A stretch of 64,000 nt of DNA from Cellulomonas shaoxiangyii (GTDB lineage: Bacteria > Actinomycetota > Actinomycetes > Actinomycetales > Cellulomonadaceae), in assembly GCF_004798685.1 (NCBI RefSeq), contig NZ_CP039291.1, positions 3,162,001-3,226,000 on the forward strand. Direction: 5' to 3'. The position numbers and the translations under genes are program-made. Numbering within the stretch: the first letter of the stretch is position 1; each line of letters starts with the position of its first letter. The notes beneath the pieces were generated by a model. It had not been told where the DNA came from. It made no database searches and saw only the letters and a list, made by a program, of their open reading frames with translations. Below are positions 53,192 to 61,354 of the stretch, piece after piece.

Positions 53192-55261
53192 GTGCGTGCA
53201 CTGCGAGGTCGGGTCGTCACCGTGGGAGCGGGTGTCGCGCTGGGCGCGAGCCTGCTCATGGCCGGGGCGGGTGCCGCCGCGGCGGTGCCGCCCCCTGCGC
53301 TGCGCGAGGACGTGACGGACGAGTCCGGCGTGCTCAGCGCCGGCGAGGAGGCGGAGGTGCAGGCGGCCCTCGACCAGCTCGCCGCCCAGACGGACTACCA
53401 GCTGTACGTCGTCTACGTGCCCGAGTTCACGGGCGCCGCGGGCGGCACGGAGTGGGCGCAGGCGGCGGCGGAGGCGAGCCAGCTGGGCGCCGACGACGTG
53501 GTCCTGGCCGTGGCGACGGAGACGGAGCGCTACGCGCTCGTGCCCGAGTCGGCGGGCGCCATCACCGCCGAGGAGATGCAGGCCATCGCCCGGTCCGCGG
53601 AGGACGACCTGCGCGCGGGCGACTGGGCCGGCGCGGCCGTCACGACGGCCGAGGGCGTCGAGGCCGCCGCCACGGGCAACGCCGTCCCCGGTGCCGGGGG
53701 CGGCGGAGGAGGCTTCATGACCGCGCTGCTCGTCGGTCTCGTCGTCATCGGCGGGATCTTCCTGCTCACGACGTTCACGTCCCGCCGCAGGAAGCAGCAG
53801 CCCGCCGGCCGCCCGCTGCAGGACACCGCCGGCGCCACGCGCGTGGCATCGACCGCGGACGAGTTCCACCAGCTCCCGACGGCCGAGCTCGACCGCCGCT
53901 CCGCGCAGGCGCTCGTGCGCCTCGACGACGCCCTGCGCTCGTCGGAGGAGGAGCTCGGGTTCGCCCAGGCCCAGTTCGGCGCCGCGTCGACGCGCGAGTT
54001 CGAGACCGTGCTGGTCGACGGCAAGCAGCGGCTGACCGAGGCGTTCCGCCTGCGCCAGACGCTCGACGACGACATCCCGGACACCGAGGAGCACGTGCGC
54101 GGGACGTCGGCCGCGATCCTGCGCCTGTGCCGCGAGATCGGGCAGCGCCTGGACGAGCAGAAGGAGGCCTTCGACCAGCTGCGCGCGATCGAGGAGCGCG
54201 TCGACGACGCCCTCGACGCGCACGAGCGCGAGGCCGCCACGCTGCGCGCCCGCGTGGCTCCGGCCCGTGCGGCGCTGTCCGCGCTCGCGGCGCGCTACCC
54301 GGCGAGCGCCCTGACCTCGGTCGCGGGCAACCCCGACCAGGCGGAGCTGCTGCTCGGCGAGGTCGGCACCGCGCTCGCGGAGGGACGCCAGCGCGTCGCC
54401 GCGGGTGAGCGCAGCACCGCGGTCGGCTACGCACGCGCGGCCGAGGAGGCGCTCGGCCAGGTCCGGCGCCTGCTGGACGCCGTGGACACCGCCGGCGAGG
54501 ACCTCGCCGCGGTGGGCGTCCGGCTCGAGAACGCGGTCGCGTCCATCACGAGCGACCTGTCCGACGCCGCCCGGCTCGCGCGCGGCAACGCCCAGGTCGA
54601 GCCGCGGGCGATCGAGGCGCGCGAGGCCGTGGCCGCCGCGTCGGCGGCGCGCTCGGGGCAGGGCGACCCGCTCGCCGCGCTGCGGCGCATCACCGCGGCG
54701 GAGGCGGCGATCGACGAGGCCCTCGCCCCGATGCGCCAGCAGGCGGAGCGCTCGCGACGCGCGCAGGCGCTGCTCGACGACACCCTGGGCCGGCTCGAGT
54801 CGGCGGTCCGCGCGACGGCCGACTACGTCAGCACCCGCCGCGGCGCGGTCGGACCGCAGGCACGCACGCGGCTCGCCGAGGCGGACCGGCTGCGCATGCG
54901 CGCCGCCGACCAGCGGGCCACCGACCCGGAGGCCGCGCTCGCGACCGCCCAGCAGGGCGAGCAGCTCGTCGCCGAGGCGCAGCGCCTCGCGCAGGTCGAC
55001 GTCGAGAACGCCGAGCAGATGGCCGGCTACGGCGGCGGGTACGGCCCGGGCGGGTACGGCGGCCGCGGCTACGCGCGGCGCGGCGGCGCGGGTGACATGG
55101 TGTCCGGCGTCGGCGGGATGGTGCTCGGCGGCATCCTGCTCGACTCGATCCTGCGCGGCGGCGGCGGCTTCGGCGGCGGTGGCGGCTGGGGCGGCGGCGG
55201 TGACGGCGGCGGGTTCGACGGCGGCGGGTTCGGCGACGGCGGGTTCGACGGCGGGTTCTGA
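53192..55261 (+). CDS. TPM-domain protein with coiled coil and Gly-rich tail
   Basis: A 689-residue protein. Signal peptide (1-32), TPM domain (about 33-170, VTDESGVLSAGEEAEVQAALDQLAAQ and LVPESAGAITAEEMQAIA), a membrane helix (about 181-203, MTALLVGLVVIGGIFLL), an extended coiled-coil of about 390 residues and a C-terminal Gly/Tyr/Phe/Asp-rich tail (GGGFGGGGGWGGG type). TPM domains bind phosphatase-like or envelope-stress functions and often sit beside PspA in actinobacteria, as here. The GTG at 53192 has AAAGGATCGACGA upstream. The coiled coil may contact PspA. Confidence 0.85.
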   Translation: MRALRGRVVTVGAGVALGASLLMAGAGAAAAVPPPALREDVTDESGVLSAGEEAEVQAALDQLAAQTDYQLYVVYVPEFTGAAGGTEWAQAAAEASQLGADDVVLAVATETERYALVPESAGAITAEEMQAIARSAEDDLRAGDWAGAAVTTAEGVEAAATGNAVPGAGGGGGGFMTALLVGLVVIGGIFLLTTFTSRRRKQQPAGRPLQDTAGATRVASTADEFHQLPTAELDRRSAQALVRLDDALRSSEEELGFAQAQFGAASTREFETVLVDGKQRLTEAFRLRQTLDDDIPDTEEHVRGTSAAILRLCREIGQRLDEQKEAFDQLRAIEERVDDALDAHEREAATLRARVAPARAALSALAARYPASALTSVAGNPDQAELLLGEVGTALAEGRQRVAAGERSTAVGYARAAEEALGQVRRLLDAVDTAGEDLAAVGVRLENAVASITSDLSDAARLARGNAQVEPRAIEAREAVAAASAARSGQGDPLAALRRITAAEAAIDEALAPMRQQAERSRRAQALLDDTLGRLESAVRATADYVSTRRGAVGPQARTRLAEADRLRMRAADQRATDPEAALATAQQGEQLVAEAQRLAQVDVENAEQMAGYGGGYGPGGYGGRGYARRGGAGDMVSGVGGMVLGGILLDSILRGGGGFGGGGGWGGGGDGGGFDGGGFGDGGFDGGF

Positions 55262-55317
55262 TGCCGCTACGACGGCTCACCAGAGGGTTTTCCGGTACGA
55301 ACGAGAGGCACGGGACG

Positions 55318-56091
55318 ATGACCGAGAAGCAGTCCATCTTCGGGCGCATCACGCAGCTGGCGCGGGCGAACGTCAACGCCCTGATCGACCAGGCCGAGGA
55401 CCCGCAGAAGATGCTCGACCAGCTGGTGCGGGACTACACGAACTCCATCGCCGACGCGGAGAAGGCCATCGCGCAGACGATCGGCAACCTGCGCCTGGCC
55501 GAGCAGGACTACAACGAGGACGTCCGCGCCGCGCGCGAGTGGGGGCAGAAGGCGCTGGCCGCGTCGTCGGCCGCCGACCAGGCGCGCGCCCAGGGCGACG
55601 GCGTCCGTGCGGACCGGTTCGACAACCTCGCGAAGATCGCCCTCGGCAAGCAGATCACCGCCGAGCAGGAGGTCCGCGACGCCGAGCCGATCATCGCCTC
55701 GCAGCGCGAGACGGTCGACAAGCTCAAGGCCGGCCTGTCGCAGATGAAGGACAAGCTCGGCCAGCTCAAGCAGCGCCGGGACACGCTCGTCGCGCGCCAG
55801 AAGTCGGCGCAGGCGCAGCGCCAGGTCCAGCAGGCGATCGGCTCGATCAACGTGCTCGACCCGACGAGCGAGCTCGCGCGGTTCGAGGAGAAGGTGCGCC
55901 GCGAGGAGGCCGTGGCGATGGGCCACGCCGAGATCGCCGCGTCCTCGCTGGACAACCAGTTCGCCGAGCTCGAGTCGACCGGCGAGCAGCTCGAGATCGA
56001 GGCGCGCCTCATGGCCCTCAAGCAGGGCTCCGCGCCGCGGCAGCTCGAGGGCACGCCGGTCACGCCGGTCACGCCCGAGATCGAGGCCTGA
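55318..56091 (+). CDS. pspA: PspA/IM30 phage-shock protein
   Basis: A 257-residue coiled-coil protein of the PspA/IM30 family that protects the inner membrane under stress. The start SIFGRITQLARANVNALIDQAEDPQKMLDQLVRDYTN and the long uninterrupted helix with NLRLAEQDYNEDVRAAREWGQKAL are diagnostic. The ATG at 55318 gives the family's N-terminus and has GAGAGG upstream; the in-frame ATG 55261 overlaps the TPM stop but would add an unconserved basic peptide. It is co-transcribed with the TPM gene. Confidence 0.93.
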   Translation: MTEKQSIFGRITQLARANVNALIDQAEDPQKMLDQLVRDYTNSIADAEKAIAQTIGNLRLAEQDYNEDVRAAREWGQKALAASSAADQARAQGDGVRADRFDNLAKIALGKQITAEQEVRDAEPIIASQRETVDKLKAGLSQMKDKLGQLKQRRDTLVARQKSAQAQRQVQQAIGSINVLDPTSELARFEEKVRREEAVAMGHAEIAASSLDNQFAELESTGEQLEIEARLMALKQGSAPRQLEGTPVTPVTPEIEA

Positions 56092-56104
56092 CCCACCCCT
56101 CACG

Positions 56105-56142
56105 CGACGAGCGTGCGACCCGACCGGGTCGCACGCTCGTCG
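56105..56142. terminator. Bidirectional terminator after pspA
   Basis: A perfect 17-bp inverted repeat with a GACC loop (arms 56105-56121 and 56126-56142), between the converging pspA and glutamine amidotransferase genes. Confidence 0.85.
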
Positions 56143-56165
56143 TGCGTCCGGGGCCGGCCGGCGGG

Positions 56166-56975
56166 TCAGACCGGGACGCGCACCGCCGCGCGCGTGCGCA
56201 CGAGAGCGGCGAACGACTCGGCGAGCGCGCGGCCGGCGGCCTCGACCTCGTCGGCGCGCGCGTCGGCCTGCGCCACCACGGCCTCGGTGTCGACGTCGAC
56301 GTGACCGTCGGCCCACGCGCGCAGCGTCTCGCGGCTCGCCTCCGGGTGGAACTGCACGCCCCACGCGGAGCCGATCCGGAACGCCTGGAACGGGTACGTC
56401 GACGACGACGCGAGCCACACCGCCCCGCGCGGGAGGTCGACCACCGCGTCGGCGTGCATGCTCGCCTGCGCGGTGCTGCGGCGGGGCCCGGCGGCCCGCG
56501 CCAGCCCCGAGAGCAGGGCGTCCTGCTCGGCCTCGGGGCGCCAGCGCACGTCCACGACGCCGGCCTCGCGTCCGGGCGGGGCGGCGAGCTCGACGCGGCC
56601 CCCGCGGGCCACGGCCAGCAGCTGCGCGCCCAGGCAGATGCCGAGGGCGGGCACGTCGGTGGCGCTGACGACGGCGAGGAGCGCGCGCAGGCCCGGCAGC
56701 CAGGGGGCCACGGCGTCGTCGTGCGCGGACATGTGCCCGCCGAGGACGACGAGGCCGTCGCCGACCTCGGTCGGACCGGGGATCGCGTCGCCGAGGTCGG
56801 CGCGCACGAGGCGGACGTCGACCTCGCCGAGCCAGTCGGCGAAGCGGTCGAGCGTCGCGTCGGGAGAGCTCTGGACGACGGTCACGCGCGGGCTGCGGCC
56901 GGTTCGCGCGGCGCCGCCCGGGGCGTCCGCGGGGCCGCCGGTGGCGAGGACCCGGCCGGTGGTGTCTGCGGTCAC
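56166..56975 (-). CDS. Class I glutamine amidotransferase-like protein
   Basis: A 269-residue protein with the GATase class I triad: Cys114 in LGICLGAQLLA, His210 and Glu212 in QFHPEAS. The GGHMSAHDD segment before the nucleophile elbow is typical of stand-alone amidotransferases that act on glutamine-like or gamma-glutamyl substrates, rather than a subunit of GuaA or TrpG. The acceptor is unknown. The GTG at 56975 is preceded by TACCGT six bases upstream and is probably leaderless; ATG 57023 would add 16 residues. Confidence 0.88.
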   Translation of the reverse strand: MTADTTGRVLATGGPADAPGGAARTGRSPRVTVVQSSPDATLDRFADWLGEVDVRLVRADLGDAIPGPTEVGDGLVVLGGHMSAHDDAVAPWLPGLRALLAVVSATDVPALGICLGAQLLAVARGGRVELAAPPGREAGVVDVRWRPEAEQDALLSGLARAAGPRRSTAQASMHADAVVDLPRGAVWLASSSTYPFQAFRIGSAWGVQFHPEASRETLRAWADGHVDVDTEAVVAQADARADEVEAAGRALAESFAALVRTRAAVRVPV

Positions 56976-56981
56976 GCTCCC

Positions 56982-56987
56982 ACGGTA
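56982..56987 (-). promoter_or_regulatory. -10 box of a leaderless promoter
   Basis: TACCGT on the minus strand, 6 nt before the GTG at 56975. Confidence 0.5.
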
Positions 56988-57150
56988 ACGGCCGGACGCC
57001 CACGGCCCGAGGCGCGAGGTCACATGTCGATCACGATCCGCCGCGGCCGGCCCGCGCCGCGCCGAGCGCGTCCAGCCGGCTCTCAGACTCCGCGCCGCGG
57101 GCTCCGGTCCCTCTCAGGCGACTCCCAGATCCCGGCGGGAGAATGGGGCC

Positions 57151-57879
57151 ATGAGCACCGCGTCCGGGACACCCGAGGCCAGGCTCCTCGTCGTGGACGA
57201 CGAGCCGAACATCCGCGAGCTGCTGGCCACGTCGCTGCGCTTCGCCGGGTTCGAGGTGCACGCCGCCGCCGACGGCGGGTCCGCCCTCCGCCTCGCGCGG
57301 GACACCGACCCCGACCTGGTCGTGCTCGACGTCATGCTCCCCGACATGGACGGGTTCACCGTCACGCGCCGCCTGCGCGAGAAGGGCCAGCACGTGCCCG
57401 TCCTGTTCCTCACGGCGCGGGACGACACCGCCGACAAGGTGCAGGGCCTGACCGTCGGCGGCGACGACTACGTCACGAAGCCGTTCAGCCTCGAGGAGGT
57501 CGTGGCGCGCATCCGCGCGATCCTGCGCCGCACCACCCCGGGCGACCAGGACAGCACCTCCGTGCTGCGCTACGCCGACCTCGAGCTCGACGAGGACACC
57601 TACGAGGTCCGGCGCGCCGGGCAGCCCATCGAGCTGTCCCCCACCGAGTTCAAGCTGCTGCGCTACCTGATGCTCAACCCGAACCGCGTGCTGTCCAAGA
57701 CGCAGATCCTGGACCACGTGTGGCAGTACGACTGGGGCGGCGACGCGAACATCGTCGAGTCCTACATCTCCTACCTGCGGCGCAAGATCGACCAGCTGAC
57801 GGGCCCCGACGGGGAGCGGCTGCCGCCCCTCATCCACACCCGGCGCGGCATCGGCTACCTGCTGCGCGAGTCGACGTGA
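57151..57879 (+). CDS. OmpR-family response regulator
   Basis: A 242-residue regulator with a receiver domain (about 10-125; phospho-acceptor Asp60 in VVLDVMLPDMDG, acidic DD at 16-17, Lys in VTKPF) and a winged-helix DNA-binding domain (about 145-242, ELSPTEFKLLRYLMLNPNRVLSKTQILDHVW and RRGIGYLLR). The ATG has GGGAG upstream. The stop overlaps the kinase start by 4 bp (GTGA), making a classical two-component operon. The subfamily is near the actinobacterial MprA/TcrA group; target genes are unknown. Confidence 0.95.
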   Translation: MSTASGTPEARLLVVDDEPNIRELLATSLRFAGFEVHAAADGGSALRLARDTDPDLVVLDVMLPDMDGFTVTRRLREKGQHVPVLFLTARDDTADKVQGLTVGGDDYVTKPFSLEEVVARIRAILRRTTPGDQDSTSVLRYADLELDEDTYEVRRAGQPIELSPTEFKLLRYLMLNPNRVLSKTQILDHVWQYDWGGDANIVESYISYLRRKIDQLTGPDGERLPPLIHTRRGIGYLLREST

Positions 57880-59480
57880 GCGACGCGCCACCGGGCACCA
57901 GCCGGCGCGCCGCGGCCGCCGCGGCGGTGCGCGAGCGCTGGGACCACGTGCCGCTGAGCGAGCGGCTCGTGTCGATCATCGTCGTGCTGCTCGGGACGGG
58001 CCTCGCCCTGGCGGGCCTGGCCAGCTCGACCCTGCTCGAGCGCGAGCTCGTGGCCCAGGTGGACGCGAAGCTGAAGAACGAGGGGTTCCAGCAGGTCCGG
58101 GAGCTGTTCGACCCCGCCGCGCCCTGGGACGCCGACGCCACGACCCCGTCGGACTACTACGTCGTCGCCCAGCTGGGCTGGCGCGCCCAGGAGCTGGTGA
58201 GCAACCCGTACACGGTCGAGGAGTACGGCACGCCGCGCGTGCCGAACGGGCTGACCCCCGAGAGCGCGGAGCTGGGACGTCCGTACACGGTCGCGTCGGA
58301 CCGGACGGGATCCCGCTGGCGGGTCGTGTCCTACCCGTACGCGGACGGGAGCGACGTGATCCTGTCCGTGGCGCTGCCGCTGCGCGACATCGACCGGACG
58401 GCGACCCGCATGACCTGGATCCTCGTCTCCAGCGGCGCCGCCCTCATGGTCATCGGTGCGATCGTCGGCGGCTGGGCCGTGCAGCGCTCGCTGCGCCCGC
58501 TGCGGGAGATCGAGGACACGGCCGCCGCCATCGCCGCGGGCGACCTGTCGCAGCGCGTCCCGCAGGCACCCGCCACCACCGAGGTGGGCAGGCTGGGCGC
58601 CGCGCTCAACGGCATGCTCGCGCAGATCGAGCAGGCGTTCGACGCGCGCACGGCGTCCGAGGCGCGCATGCGGCGGTTCGTCGCCGACGCGTCCCACGAG
58701 CTGCGCACGCCCCTGGCCGCGATCCGCGGGTACGCCGAGCTGTACCGGATGGGCGCCATGACGACGCCCGAGCAGGTGGACGACACCATGCGCCGCATCG
58801 AGGGCTCCGCACGCCGCATGGGCTCCCTCGTCGAGGACCTGCTCGCGCTCGCCCGGCTCGACGAGGGACTGCCCGGCCGGCTGGGGCCGGTGGACCTGAC
58901 GGTGCTGGCGGCCGACGCCGTGAGCGACCTGCGCGCGATCGACCCGGACCGTCCCGTGCGGCTGGAGACGCTCGCCCCGGCGGCACCCGTCGTGGTGCAG
59001 GGCGACGAGGTGCGGCTGCGCCAGGTGCTCGCGAACCTCGTCGGCAACGCCGCGCAGCACACCCCGGCAGGCACGCCGGTGGAGGTCCGCGTGGGGCCCG
59101 CGGGCCGCGACGCCGACGGCCGGCGCACCGCGCTGCTCGAGGTGCGCGACCACGGCCCCGGCATCCCGCCCGAGCACGCCGCGCGCGTGTTCGAGCGGTT
59201 CTACCGCGTCGACGCCTCGCGCACGCGCGAGTCCGGTGGTTCGGGGCTCGGCATGGCGATCGCGGCCGCGATCGTCGCGTCGCACGACGGGCAGGTCGGC
59301 ATCGAGGAGACGCCCGGCGGCGGCACCACGGTGCGGGTCGTCCTGCCGGTCGACGGACCCGCCGGCGCGGCCGCTGCGGACGCGCCCGGCGGCGTCACCG
59401 GACGTCCGTCCAGTGGGACCGAGGGTGCGCCGTCCTCCCCGGACGCGGCTACGATGGCGCGTCCTACGTCACCGTCGTGA
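57876..59480 (+). CDS. Sensor histidine kinase
   Basis: A 534-residue membrane kinase: two membrane helices (about 32-54 and 180-202) enclose an extracytoplasmic sensor of about 125 residues, then a HAMP domain, a dimerisation domain with His274 in DASHELRTPL, and an ATPase domain with VLANLVGNAAQHTPAG (N-box), DHGPGIP (G1) and GSGLGMAI (G2). An Ala/Gly/Pro/Ser-rich tail of about 45 residues follows the catalytic core and has no known role. It overlaps the regulator gene by 4 bp. The signal is unknown. Confidence 0.95.
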   Translation: MSDAPPGTSRRAAAAAAVRERWDHVPLSERLVSIIVVLLGTGLALAGLASSTLLERELVAQVDAKLKNEGFQQVRELFDPAAPWDADATTPSDYYVVAQLGWRAQELVSNPYTVEEYGTPRVPNGLTPESAELGRPYTVASDRTGSRWRVVSYPYADGSDVILSVALPLRDIDRTATRMTWILVSSGAALMVIGAIVGGWAVQRSLRPLREIEDTAAAIAAGDLSQRVPQAPATTEVGRLGAALNGMLAQIEQAFDARTASEARMRRFVADASHELRTPLAAIRGYAELYRMGAMTTPEQVDDTMRRIEGSARRMGSLVEDLLALARLDEGLPGRLGPVDLTVLAADAVSDLRAIDPDRPVRLETLAPAAPVVVQGDEVRLRQVLANLVGNAAQHTPAGTPVEVRVGPAGRDADGRRTALLEVRDHGPGIPPEHAARVFERFYRVDASRTRESGGSGLGMAIAAAIVASHDGQVGIEETPGGGTTVRVVLPVDGPAGAAAADAPGGVTGRPSSGTEGAPSSPDAATMARPTSPS

Positions 59481-59490
59481 GGCATGATCC

Positions 59491-60288
59491 ATGGGCGTCC
59501 ATGACGCACCGGGCTGGCTTCTGCCGGCCTTCTCCCGCAGCGTCGTCGGAGCGGGTGGCACCGCCTCCCCCGAGGAGATCCGCCGTACCGGTGAGGACCT
59601 CCTCGACCGCTGGTCCCAGACCGGCCGGCACTTCCACAACGTCAAGCACCTCGTCGAGGTGCTCGCGCACGTGGACGAGCTCGACGAGGAGGTGCACGAG
59701 CCCGACCTCGTCCGGCTCGCGGCCTGGTACCACGGCGTGGTGTTCGACTCCGCGGAGCGCAAGGCGTACGCCAACCAGGGCGGGGAGGACGAGGCGGCCA
59801 GTGCGCGCCTCGCCCGCGAGCAGCTGACCGCGCTCGGCGTGCCGGAGCACCGGGCCCAGCGGGTCGGGGAGCTCGTGTCGGCGCTCGTGCGCCACGCCCC
59901 GAACCGCAAGGACCTCGACTGCGCGGTCCTGTGCGACGCGGACCTCGCGATGCTCGCGGCCGAGCCGCAGCGGTACAAGGCGTACCTGCACGACGTGCGC
60001 TCGGAGTACGCGCACCTGCCCCTCGAGGACTACGTGCGGGCCCGGACCCGGATCCTGCGCAAGCTGCTGGCCCGCCCCTCGCTGTTCGTCAGCCCCCTCG
60101 CGCAGGGGTGGGAGGAGCCGGCGCGGCAGAACGTCGCGGCAGAGCTCCAGCGCCTCGAGAAGGAGCTGGGACGCCTCGAGGCTGCCAGGGCCGCGGACGA
60201 CGCCTCGGACACCCCGGGGCAGGACGACGAGCGGGGCACGGGGTCCCCGCCCGTCGTCGACGCACCGCAGCCCACGAGCCCGCGCTGA
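59491..60288 (+). CDS. HD-like predicted metal-dependent phosphohydrolase
   Basis: A 265-residue protein resembling the HD/predicted metal-dependent hydrolase group. The helical core has RHFHNVKHLVEVL, AAWYHGVVFD, and LCDADLAML, giving the spaced His/His-Asp/Asp of an HD-type metal site. The last 45 residues are an acidic Ala/Asp tail. The substrate is unknown; nucleotides are typical for HD proteins. It begins 10 bp after the kinase stop, so it may be part of the two-component operon, but a clear ribosome site was not seen. Confidence 0.8.
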   Translation: MGVHDAPGWLLPAFSRSVVGAGGTASPEEIRRTGEDLLDRWSQTGRHFHNVKHLVEVLAHVDELDEEVHEPDLVRLAAWYHGVVFDSAERKAYANQGGEDEAASARLAREQLTALGVPEHRAQRVGELVSALVRHAPNRKDLDCAVLCDADLAMLAAEPQRYKAYLHDVRSEYAHLPLEDYVRARTRILRKLLARPSLFVSPLAQGWEEPARQNVAAELQRLEKELGRLEAARAADDASDTPGQDDERGTGSPPVVDAPQPTSPR

Positions 60289-60382
60289 CGCACCGGCCCC
60301 GGCCGCCGAGACACCCGCACGCGCGCGCCCGCTGACGGACCGGCACCGCCGGCCCCGCGTGCGCGGCCGCACGGCCCGGGCG

Positions 60383-60673
60383 TCAGTGCGTGAACAGCCG
60401 CGCGGCGTGCGCCTCCGCGTCCGCGTACGTACGTGCGGCGGCCTGCATCGCCGTCGCGATCTGCCCGAGGGACTGCTCGACGCGCGCCTGCGTGGCCGTC
60501 CACTCGGCGACGAGCGCCGAGAACGCCCCGGCCGCACCGCCGCGCCACGACGCCTGCAGCTCGGTGAGCTGCCGCTGCATGCCCGCCACCTCGGCCTGGA
60601 TGGTGGCCGCGCGCGCGAGCACCGCCGCCGCCGACCCGTCGAGATGGCCGGCGTCGACCTCGTACCTGCTCAT
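60383..60673 (-). CDS. WXG100 (ESAT-6-like) protein
   Basis: A 96-residue helical-hairpin protein with the WXG turn at residues 43-45 (Trp-Arg-Gly), the hallmark of type VII secretion substrates. The first helix has the pattern HLDGSAAAVLARAATIQAEVAGMQRQL. The ATG has GGAGGT upstream, and TAGCGT at 60736-60741 (minus strand) is a possible -10. No EccC ATPase or second WXG partner lies near, so the protein is an orphan in this window and its system is elsewhere. Confidence 0.92.
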   Translation of the reverse strand: MSRYEVDAGHLDGSAAAVLARAATIQAEVAGMQRQLTELQASWRGGAAGAFSALVAEWTATQARVEQSLGQIATAMQAAARTYADAEAHAARLFTH

Positions 60674-60735
60674 GGGACCTCCCTCGCGTCCGCCGCGGCC
60701 GCCCGGCGGGCGACCCGTCGACGACGGACGCGCCG

Positions 60736-60741
60736 ACGCTA
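60736..60741 (-). promoter_or_regulatory. -10 box upstream of the WXG100 gene
   Basis: TAGCGT on the minus strand, about 63 nt upstream of the ATG at 60673. The rest of 60674-60931 shows only the promoters of the two divergent genes. Confidence 0.35.
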
Positions 60742-60919
60742 GGGCGGCCCCGCCGGGCGTCCGCGCCGAGCGGCCCGCGCGGGTGAGCGCCGCCGCCCTC
60801 CCGCGGGCTGGGGTCGGGTCGGCGCCCCTCGCCTCGGGGTGTGCCCCCGCTCCTCGAGCCTCGACGACCCCGGGGGTCGGTGCGACCGCGCGGCCGCCGT
60901 CCCCGGGCGACGACCGCCG

Positions 60920-60925
60920 TACGCT
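60920..60925 (+). promoter_or_regulatory. -10 box of a leaderless promoter
   Basis: TACGCT, 6 nt before the GTG at 60932 of the DUF4031 gene. Confidence 0.5.
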
Positions 60926-60931
60926 CGCCCG

Positions 60932-61273
60932 GTGACCGTGCTCGTCGACCCTCCGCTGTGGCCGCGCCACGGCACCGTGTGGGGTCACCTCGTCAGCGAC
61001 GCCTCGTACGACGAGCTGCACGCCTTCGCGGCGCGCGCCGGCATCCCGCGGCGGGCGTTCGACCGCGACCACTACGACGTCCCGGCGGAGCGCTGGGACG
61101 ACGTGGTCGCCCTCGGTGCCGTGCCGGTCGGCACGCGGGAGCTGGTGCGGCGGCTGCGCGCGTCCGGGCTGCGGGTGCGGGCCCGCGACCGGCGCCCGGA
61201 CGGTGCCCCCGACGCGACCGCACGCGACCACCACGCCGACCGGCGCGCCGCCGGGCACCGCGCCGCCTGCTGA
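60932..61273 (+). CDS. DUF4031 protein
   Basis: A 113-residue cytoplasmic protein. VTVLVDPPLWPRHGTVWGHLVSDASYDELHAFAARAGIPRRAFDRDHYDVPAERWDDVVALGA is the complete core of DUF4031, a small family of unknown function frequent in actinobacteria. The last 30 residues are basic and His-rich. The GTG is probably leaderless. A 7-bp CACGCCG/CGGCGTG hairpin just after the stop may terminate the gene. Confidence 0.88.
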   Translation: MTVLVDPPLWPRHGTVWGHLVSDASYDELHAFAARAGIPRRAFDRDHYDVPAERWDDVVALGAVPVGTRELVRRLRASGLRVRARDRRPDGAPDATARDHHADRRAAGHRAAC

Positions 61274-61299
61274 CACGCCGTCTGCCGGCACGCGGCGTG
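61274..61299 (+). terminator. Weak hairpin after the DUF4031 gene
   Basis: CACGCCG (61274-61280) and CGGCGTG (61293-61299) are complementary with a 12-nt loop directly after the stop. Confidence 0.35.
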
Positions 61300-61354
61300 C
61301 GACGCGCGGCCGCCCGTCGGTGCGCACGGCGGGCAGTCCGTCGCGCGCCCCGGC

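Noticed and set aside
55261..55317. Upstream ATG of pspA
   Set aside because: It would add an unconserved basic peptide; the ATG at 55318 has the ribosome site and family N-terminus.
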